From: CAZFBR01 sp035353495 [NCBI: uncultured bacterium]
Lineage (GTDB): Bacteria > DAOPZR01
NCBI GenBank assembly: GCA_964517215.1
Contig: CAZFBR010000126.1
Location: forward strand, 1 to 10,373
DNA: 10,373 nucleotides
Direction of reading: 5' to 3'
Shown here: in pieces, positions 1 through 5,585 of the stretch
Layout of the letters: every line of letters begins with the position of its first letter
Position numbering within the stretch: position 1 is the first letter of the stretch
Program-made: the position numbers and the translations under genes
Notes under the pieces: model-generated
The model's database searches: none
Told to the model about the DNA's origin: nothing
Seen by the model: the letters and a program-made list of their open reading frames with translations, nothing else

Positions 1-3000
1 ACGCCGTCAGCAGCCCCGCCACCGTCGTCGCCCGCTTCCACTTCGAGTCCGACGGATCGAACCAGTAGACATGCAGGTTCGCCTCCACCGCCGCCGGCAG
101 GTTCCCATAGTACCAGTGCAGGGTGATCACATCGTAGATCCCCGGGCTGTCACCCACCACGTTTCCGTTGCTGTCGATCACCGTCACTTTCAGCACGCTC
201 GAGTCCATCAGCCTGTAATCCGTGCTGGCCAGCCCGTTCAGTACCCCGCTCGTTCCGTACGACCCCGTCGTCGTCCCCGAGTCTGGCTTCTCCACGATCA
301 GCGTGTACCCGAATCCCTTGAAATCGACCGTGATCGTCGCCGTGTCCGATCCGCTCTGGTTCGGGATGCGCACCGTCGCCGTGTCGCTCCCGCCCAAATC
401 GATTGCCACCGAGCCCCCGGCCGTGTCCGACATCTGCACCGTCACCGGCTGCGTCCCCGCCACCACCGTCGTCTCCGTGCTCGCCCGGAAGACGCTGAAC
501 TCGTCGTAGCTCGCGTTCCCCGCGCTGTCCGTCGCCGTCACCCGCACCAGGTTCAGCCCCGGTCGCAGAACCAGCGTGCAGCTAAAGATGCCGCTCGCCC
601 CGGTCACTGCCGCCGTTCCCGTGTCTGCGCCGTTCAGCTTCACCGCCACCGTCGCCGGCGTGTCGATCCCGTTGTCCCGCACCGTCCCCGTACAGCTCCA
701 CGCCGCACCCGCCGCGTGCGCCGCCGCCTGGATCTGCACCGTGCACCCCGACCGGTCAACATACAGCGAATCGCCAAAGGTCGCGTTGTTCCCCGCGCTG
801 TCCGCGTAGGTGTGCCAAATGCTCTTCCATCCCTCGCCCGCCGTCAGGGCCAGCGTCACCGCCCCGCCCGTATAGGACCGCGTGTCCGCCGTCAGGTCGC
901 CCGTCAGCCGCAAGGTTGCCACGCCCATGCTGTCCTGCGCGGTGAAGGTGCAGGTCGCCGTCGTCCCCGCCAGCTGGCGCGTCGTCGTATCCATCACGCC
1001 CGCCACCGGCGCCATCGTATCCGCAGACACCGTATATGCCCGCCAGAACCGCGGCATCGGGCCGCTGTCCTGCAGCCAGACCACCACCTTGTTTGTCCCG
1101 TGTGCCAGCGCCGGCAGCGCCTGCCAGGTGTCCGTCAGCCCGAACCGCTGATAGGTGTCCGCCAGCACGCTCCCGCGGTAGTAGGCGATCGTGATGCTGT
1201 CCGTCAGTGCCGACGGGAATACCGCCACCGAGCACGATCCGGCCGCCACATACACGCCGCCGCCCGCGAGCAGCGGCTGCGTGCCCGTCAGCGTGCTGAC
1301 ATATACCGTCGCGCTCAGGCCCGAATCCGTCGTGAAGCTGTCCGGGCTCGCCGTCGACATATACCAGCTCGTCCGCCCGAAGGTGTCCGTCGCGCTCAGG
1401 CAGTATTCGACCAGCGGGTCCGCGTACTGCCCGATCGCCGCCGCCGGGATGTCCCCCGCCCAATTCGCTGTCGCGCCCTGCCGGGTCATCGCCGTCGAAT
1501 CCCAACCATCCACCGTCCCCGCGTACTGGCTCGTGTTCCGGTACCACAGGAACGCCGCCGCCACCGCCATGGTGCCGGACGCGTCGTTCAGGGTCGCGCC
1601 CACGCTCAGCGTGTCATTGCACGGCTGGCTGTCCGCCAGCGGCGTATGCGTCAGCGCCGGCCCGGTCGTGTCCACCACCACCGTCGCCGTCCGCGTCGTA
1701 AAGTTGCCGTTGCTGTCGCTGTACCGCACAAACAGCGTCACCGTTCCGCCCGCAGTCGCATAGGCATAGGTCAGCGCCGCGCTGTAGCCACGCCAGCCGG
1801 TGTCGCTCCCGGTTGCGTAGGCGCTGTCCTCGCCCACGCGCAACATGAACGCGCTGCTGTCGCTCACCCCGCTCAGCAGCAGCAGGGTCGCGCTGTCCGT
1901 GCTGTACCGCCCGCCCGCCGCGTCGCAATGCACCCGCCCGCCCAGCGTGAAGCTGCCGACCGTCGGCGGAATGGTGTCCGCCAGCACCACAAAGGTGCTG
2001 CATGCCGTGGTGACGCCCGACACTGCATACACGGTGATGACATTCGTCCCCGGCGCCAGCGCCAGCAGCACCCGCGTGTCCTTCCCGACCTGCCAGCGCG
2101 TATCGCCCGTCGCCGCATTGCCGACGGCGATGCTGTCCGCCAGGTTGACCCGCGCCGTCACCCAGATGCTGTCGTAGCTGACCCGCGCCGGCGCGCTGGT
2201 GTGCGTATCGCGGCCCGCGCTGTCCGTTGTGTACAGCGCCGTCACCAGCAGCGCGCTCACCGGGGTGTCGATGTTGGATGCCGCGGAGTAGAACGATTCG
2301 TTCGGCCAGCCCGCGTGGTTGTCGTACGCTGTTACCGCGTAGCACCAGCCGGTATCCGCCGCGGCGGTGCTGTCGGTGAAGGTCGTGCCGGCGGTCTGGC
2401 CGATATACCGCCAGCAGCTCGTGTCCGCGCGCTGGGCGCGGTAGATCCGATAGCCCGCCAGATCAGCGGCCGCGCCGCCGATCTCCTCGTTCGCCGCACT
2501 CGCCGGCCACGCCACCCGCACGCAGTTTACGCCCGCCGTGCAGCCGACGCTCGCCGGCGCCGCCGGCGCGATCGTATCCGCGTTTGCTGCCGTATCGCAG
2601 ACGCCGAGGCGGAACGGCGTCCACAGCGAGGAATCTGCCGTTGATCCGGCCATCCGCGCCACGATTGCGCCGCTGTCCGTCGTCCCCCACCAGTTTCGGG
2701 TAAGGTTGGATATGCACCCGGCTGATGCGTCATTCACCACCAGCATTCCCGACGCGGTGGTGACGTTGTTCTTGCAGAAGGTGTCGGTGGCGGTGGCGCC
2801 GCCGATCCAGACGGCGGTGTCGGTGGCGCCGGCAATCTCGTTGGCGACAAACCAGCTGCCCCCCTGCGACTGGTCGGAACCGATGCCGAGGCCGCGTGTG
2901 CCGGTGATGCGGTTGCCCTGCACCCGTGCGCCGGTAACACCGTTCAGATAGACCGCGGCATACGCGCATGAGTCGACGATATTGCCGGTGAGCACCGGTC

Positions 3001-5365
3001 CGCTGATGCCGGTCAGCTGCACACCGCTCGCACTGCTGCCGCCGCAATCATACACGGAGTTGCCGGTCACGCGGAGACCGCTGCTTGCCGCCACGGAATT
3101 GTCGCCGACGATGCCGTTATCGGCGTGGCACAGCAGGCGGTTGCCGGAAAGCGTCAGACTGTTGTCGGTGAAGCTGATGCCGGTACCGCTGCCGTTGCGC
3201 AACAGGCATGAGTCAATGACATTATTGGTCCCGCCCCGGAGATAGATCTGCGACACGCATGAATCTATCCGGCAATCGGAGACCCGCGTTTGCACGCAAT
3301 TGCGCAATTCACAACCGCGATACCTCCCGCTCACCGCCACACGCGTCAGTTCCCCGGCATGGACGCCGAGCAGCATCACCCCGCAATATGTCGACTCCAG
3401 CGGCCCGGTACAGGTTACATCGCGCACCACCACGCCGCTGACTCCGCTGGCATAGATTCCGTGGCTGGCGCCCGGGCGGATCAGCGAACGGGCGGCGCCC
3501 ATGCCGACAATGGCGATCGTGTCCTTCGTCACCACTACTGATTCCGACCACACATTGGCGCAGGCATAGAGCTGGATTGTGTCGCCGCTGCCGCATGCCT
3601 GCAGCGCCCGGAAAATCGTGCGGAACGGCCGGATAGCCCGGCCGTCGAACGCCGGGACGGTATCGCTGCCGGTATCGCTGCTTACATAATAGACCGGACC
3701 GGGATGCAGCGGACTGCCGCAGCCGATGGAATCGGAATAGTACGATTCGTTCGGCCAGCCGGCGTGGTTGTCATAGCAGGTGACGCGATAATAGTAGCTG
3801 CTGGTACTGGCCATGCCGCCGCTGTCGGCAAAAGCCGTTGCCGTCGCTGCTGCGGTGCCGACCCACTGCCAGCAGGTCGTGTCGCTGACCGTCGAGCGGT
3901 AGATGCGGAAACCAGCGGTGTCGGTGACATCACTTCCGGTTTCTTCGTTGCGGCCGGCCGGTGTCCAGGCAACGGTACACCCGCCCGGAAAACCGACCAC
4001 GGATACCGCCGTCGGCGCTGCCGGGGCAACGGTATCCGCCAGCGGATCTGTATCGACAAATCCCAGACGGAAGGGCTGCCAGGGTGCGCCGCCGCTGAGC
4101 GCGGCATTTATGTAGCTGCTGTCGGTGCTGCCGAAATAGTTGTAGCGCGCATCGACCTGGCTGCTGCTGAACCCGACGGCATAGGCCGCATTGTGCGGCG
4201 AACGGCGCCAGTTGTTCTTGTAAAAGGTGTCGCCGGCCATGATGCCGCTGTAGCCGGTGTTGCCGTTCGAGTCGGCGTAGTTCTGCACCAGATAACTGCT
4301 GGTGGCGCCGTTCAGGTTGATGCCGCCGCCGCTGTTATTGCGCAGGATATTGCCGACAAACCGGTTGCGGGCGCAGTTCGAGCGCAGGATGATGCCGACC
4401 GACGAACACTGTTCGATGGTATTGCTGTAGAAGCAGTTGTCGGTAGTTATCGCATTGCCGCCATTGACGCCGAGATCGCATTGGCGAATCCGGTTGTTGA
4501 CGAAGGTGCAGCCGTTGCTCTGCAGATCGATGCCGCTGAGTGTGCCGGCGAACGCGCAGTCGGCAATATAGGAACCCAGCGAGTTTTCAAGGCGCAGATC
4601 GCAGGATGTAAAGCCGGTGGCGGTGACGGCGACGAAACGGCTGCTGTCGGAATTGCTGGCAAACAAGCCATTGCTGCTGGAACCGCTGACGGTCATGTTG
4701 CTGAAGGAATTGCCGGATGATCCGTCGACACGCACGCCATACAGGCTGCAGCGAGTGAGCGCCCCGCCGTTGAACTGGTTATAGTTCGACCAGTTCAGGT
4801 AATACCCTTGCCGAATCAAATCGGCAGTACAGTCAGTGAAACGATTGAACTTGCTGCTGTCTAGACTAAAGCTGCCGACAGAGCTGGCACCGCATACCGC
4901 GACCCGGGTGAAGCTGCCGCTGTCGCTGCCAAAAACATAGATACCCGTTCCGGCATCCTGAATGCGGAGGTCGCGCACGGTTACGAAATTTGCTGCATTG
5001 ACCTTGATCCCCTGGGTTCCCGCGAGCGAATCGCCTGCGGGATCGATAACGGTTGAGGCGGAATCCTTGCCGATCAGGAAAATGCCATTGAGGAATTGAA
5101 TCTGGACCTGCTCGGGATAAATACCGGCATCGACATAAATGGTATCGCCGGCTGCGCAGGCGGCCAGAGTGGCGGTAATGGTGCGTTTCGGAGTCGCTGC
5201 TGAAGTTCCGGCTGCCGTGTCGTAGCCGATTGATGAACACCACGAATCGCCGGCAACATCGGTATCGTTCACATACCGGACGGTTGCTGCCGCTATGGGC
5301 GTACTACCCGAAAGCAACACGGCGATGACTGCACACGACAGCCACAAAGCGGAATACCGGTTCAT
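1..5365 (-). CDS. Giant exported protein: two beta-helix/Fn3 modules plus Ig-like repeats (C-terminus beyond window)
   Basis: Reading leftwards from the ATG at 5365-5363 gives 1788 codons without a stop, still open at position 1, so the C-terminus and any anchor or sorting signal are not visible. Residues 1-27 look like a signal peptide (MNRYS, then a hydrophobic stretch ending PIAAA). Residues 28-443 are a right-handed parallel beta-helix: a DUF1565-like entry (YVNDTD, then GDTIYVDAGIYPEQV near 73-87) leads into PbH1-type rungs with N-x-I/F and GI-L patterns. Residues 444-549 are an Fn3-like domain (DTVAPAAP, GFRIYRS, YYYRV). Residues 558-929 are a second beta-helix (YYVSSDTGSD, PFRTI, GDTI) and 930-1032 a second Fn3. 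Residues 1033 to about 1627 hold roughly six Ig-like units with DTxxP linkers at 1130, 1232 and 1449 and DSAGN motifs; 1628-1788 is a less clear beta-rich tail. A good SD lies 7 bases before the ATG. It is probably a cell-surface or secreted adhesion or polysaccharide-interacting protein. No catalytic site is recognisable, so an enzymatic role is unproven. Confidence 0.88.
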   Translation of the reverse strand, partial: MNRYSALWLSCAVIAVLLSGSTPIAAATVRYVNDTDVAGDSWCSSIGYDTAAGTSAATPKRTITATLAACAAGDTIYVDAGIYPEQVQIQFLNGIFLIGKDSASTVIDPAGDSLAGTQGIKVNAANFVTVRDLRIQDAGTGIYVFGSDSGSFTRVAVCGASSVGSFSLDSSKFNRFTDCTADLIRQGYYLNWSNYNQFNGGALTRCSLYGVRVDGSSGNSFSNMTVSGSSSNGLFASNSDSSRFVAVTATGFTSCDLRLENSLGSYIADCAFAGTLSGIDLQSNGCTFVNNRIRQCDLGVNGGNAITTDNCFYSNTIEQCSSVGIILRSNCARNRFVGNILRNNSGGGINLNGATSSYLVQNYADSNGNTGYSGIMAGDTFYKNNWRRSPHNAAYAVGFSSSQVDARYNYFGSTDSSYINAALSGGAPWQPFRLGFVDTDPLADTVAPAAPTAVSVVGFPGGCTVAWTPAGRNEETGSDVTDTAGFRIYRSTVSDTTCWQWVGTAAATATAFADSGGMASTSSYYYRVTCYDNHAGWPNESYYSDSIGCGSPLHPGPVYYVSSDTGSDTVPAFDGRAIRPFRTIFRALQACGSGDTIQLYACANVWSESVVVTKDTIAIVGMGAARSLIRPGASHGIYASGVSGVVVRDVTCTGPLESTYCGVMLLGVHAGELTRVAVSGRYRGCELRNCVQTRVSDCRIDSCVSQIYLRGGTNNVIDSCLLRNGSGTGISFTDNSLTLSGNRLLCHADNGIVGDNSVAASSGLRVTGNSVYDCGGSSASGVQLTGISGPVLTGNIVDSCAYAAVYLNGVTGARVQGNRITGTRGLGIGSDQSQGGSWFVANEIAGATDTAVWIGGATATDTFCKNNVTTASGMLVVNDASAGCISNLTRNWWGTTDSGAIVARMAGSTADSSLWTPFRLGVCDTAANADTIAPAAPASVGCTAGVNCVRVAWPASAANEEIGGAAADLAGYRIYRAQRADTSCWRYIGQTAGTTFTDSTAAADTGWCYAVTAYDNHAGWPNESFYSAASNIDTPVSALLVTALYTTDSAGRDTHTSAPARVSYDSIWVTARVNLADSIAVGNAATGDTRWQVGKDTRVLLALAPGTNVITVYAVSGVTTACSTFVVLADTIPPTVGSFTLGGRVHCDAAGGRYSTDSATLLLLSGVSDSSAFMLRVGEDSAYATGSDTGWRGYSAALTYAYATAGGTVTLFVRYSDSNGNFTTRTATVVVDTTGPALTHTPLADSQPCNDTLSVGATLNDASGTMAVAAAFLWYRNTSQYAGTVDGWDSTAMTRQGATANWAGDIPAAAIGQYADPLVEYCLSATDTFGRTSWYMSTASPDSFTTDSGLSATVYVSTLTGTQPLLAGGGVYVAAGSCSVAVFPSALTDSITIAYYRGSVLADTYQRFGLTDTWQALPALAHGTNKVVVWLQDSGPMPRFWRAYTVSADTMAPVAGVMDTTTRQLAGTTATCTFTAQDSMGVATLRLTGDLTADTRSYTGGAVTLALTAGEGWKSIWHTYADSAGNNATFGDSLYVDRSGCTVQIQAAAHAAGAAWSCTGTVRDNGIDTPATVAVKLNGADTGTAAVTGASGIFSCTLVLRPGLNLVRVTATDSAGNASYDEFSVFRASTETTVVAGTQPVTVQMSDTAGGSVAIDLGGSDTATVRIPNQSGSDTATITVDFKGFGYTLIVEKPDSGTTTGSYGTSGVLNGLASTDYRLMDSSVLKVTVIDSNGNVVGDSPGIYDVITLHWYYGNLPAAVEANLHVYWFDPSDSKWKRATTVAGLLTA
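2294..2323 (-). repeat. Repeat copy B: DNHAGWPNES motif of Fn3-2
   Basis: This encodes residues 1015-1024 at the end of the second Fn3 domain and pairs with the copy at 3743-3772, with a single base difference. Both copies are followed by an aromatic-Tyr-Ser sequence that closes the domain. The repeat marks the duplicated beta-helix plus Fn3 module. Confidence 0.85.
3743..3772 (-). repeat. Repeat copy A: DNHAGWPNES motif of Fn3-1
   Basis: This encodes residues 532-541 of the surface protein at the end of the first Fn3 domain. It matches the copy at 2294-2323 in 29 of 30 bases, although the surrounding Fn3 sequences have diverged considerably. The two copies are in the same orientation about 1.45 kb apart. 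The identity extends one further base on the left. Confidence 0.85.
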
Positions 5366-5372
5366 ATGCTTT

Positions 5373-5377
5373 CTCCC
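5373..5377 (-). promoter_or_regulatory. Shine-Dalgarno for the surface-protein gene
   Basis: On the minus strand this reads GGGAG, 7 bases before the ATG at 5365. It fixes the start of the large exported protein, and the signal peptide begins directly from that start. Confidence 0.8.
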
Positions 5378-5401
5378 GCAGGCAAGAGTGAATATTGCCA
5401 T

Positions 5402-5430
5402 TGTGTAACATGACTTTCCCCTGCTGTCAA
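5402..5430 (-). promoter_or_regulatory. Putative sigma70 promoter for the surface-protein gene
   Basis: On the minus strand a perfect -35 box TTGACA (5430-5425) is followed by a 17-base spacer and TACACA (5407-5402). The -10 hexamer is weak, matching the consensus at only 3 of 6 bases, but TG stands one base upstream, as in extended -10 promoters. Transcription would begin near 5395, giving a leader of about 30 bases. The assignment rests on sequence pattern alone. Confidence 0.5.
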
Positions 5431-5466
5431 TTTTTCCGGTGACGGAACATGCGCGCCATTCAGGCG

Positions 5467-5480
5467 TTTTGCCGGCAAAA
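5467..5480. promoter_or_regulatory. Perfect 14-bp palindrome between divergent promoters (possible operator)
   Basis: TTTTGCCGGCAAAA is a perfect inverted repeat. It lies 37 bp upstream of the leftward -35 box and 22 bp upstream of the rightward one. The symmetry and position suit a binding site for a dimeric regulator acting on one or both genes. It could also be chance. A terminator is unlikely, because no gene ends here. Confidence 0.3.
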
Positions 5481-5501
5481 TGCAATTGGCAATGAAACCG
5501 G

Positions 5502-5529
5502 TTGCACTTTTCCCCGGATATTCTATACT
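5502..5529 (+). promoter_or_regulatory. Sigma70-type promoter for valS and downstream genes
   Basis: The -35 box TTGCAC (5502-5507) and -10 box TATACT (5524-5529) are separated by 16 bases. Each is one or two bases from consensus. Transcription would start near 5536, about 50 bases before the valS ATG. No other promoter is visible before the right edge, so it probably serves the whole four-gene cluster. Confidence 0.65.
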
Positions 5530-5539
5530 TATTAGTCGA

Positions 5540-5563
5540 TGCGCCCCGCCGGCGGCGGGCGCA
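5540..5563 (+). promoter_or_regulatory. GC-rich hairpin in the valS 5' leader
   Basis: The arms at 5540-5546 (TGCGCCC) and 5557-5563 (GGGCGCA) are perfectly complementary, with seven pairs, and enclose ten GC-rich bases. The structure starts a few bases after the predicted transcription start and ends 11 bases before the SD. No U-run follows, so it is not a classical intrinsic terminator, and no T-box specifier architecture is seen. It may stabilise the 5' end or modulate ribosome loading. Confidence 0.4.
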
Positions 5564-5574
5564 ATCATGGAAAC

Positions 5575-5578
5575 GGAG
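5575..5578 (+). promoter_or_regulatory. Shine-Dalgarno deciding the valS start
   Basis: GGAG lies 7 bases before the ATG at 5586. This favours that ATG over the in-frame upstream ATG at 5502, which falls inside the predicted -35 box and would add 28 residues unlike any ValRS N-terminus. Confidence 0.8.
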
Positions 5579-5585
5579 AAGCGAC

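Noticed and set aside
71-2644. Plus-strand open frame of 857 codons opposite the surface-protein gene
   Set aside because: The predicted protein is an Arg/His/Pro-rich string without domain features. The minus-strand frame has a signal peptide, recognisable modules and an SD. Lack of stops opposite GC-rich codons explains this open frame.
1-5365. Possible frameshift or split of the surface-protein gene into several genes
   Set aside because: Translating the frame from 5365 to 1 gave continuous domain sequence with no stop and no loss of motif phase.
5362-5568. 68-codon minus-strand open frame that ends in an ATGA overlap with the surface-protein start
   Set aside because: It has no SD, begins inside the valS leader, runs through both predicted promoters, and its product is unremarkable. 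The overlap looks coincidental.
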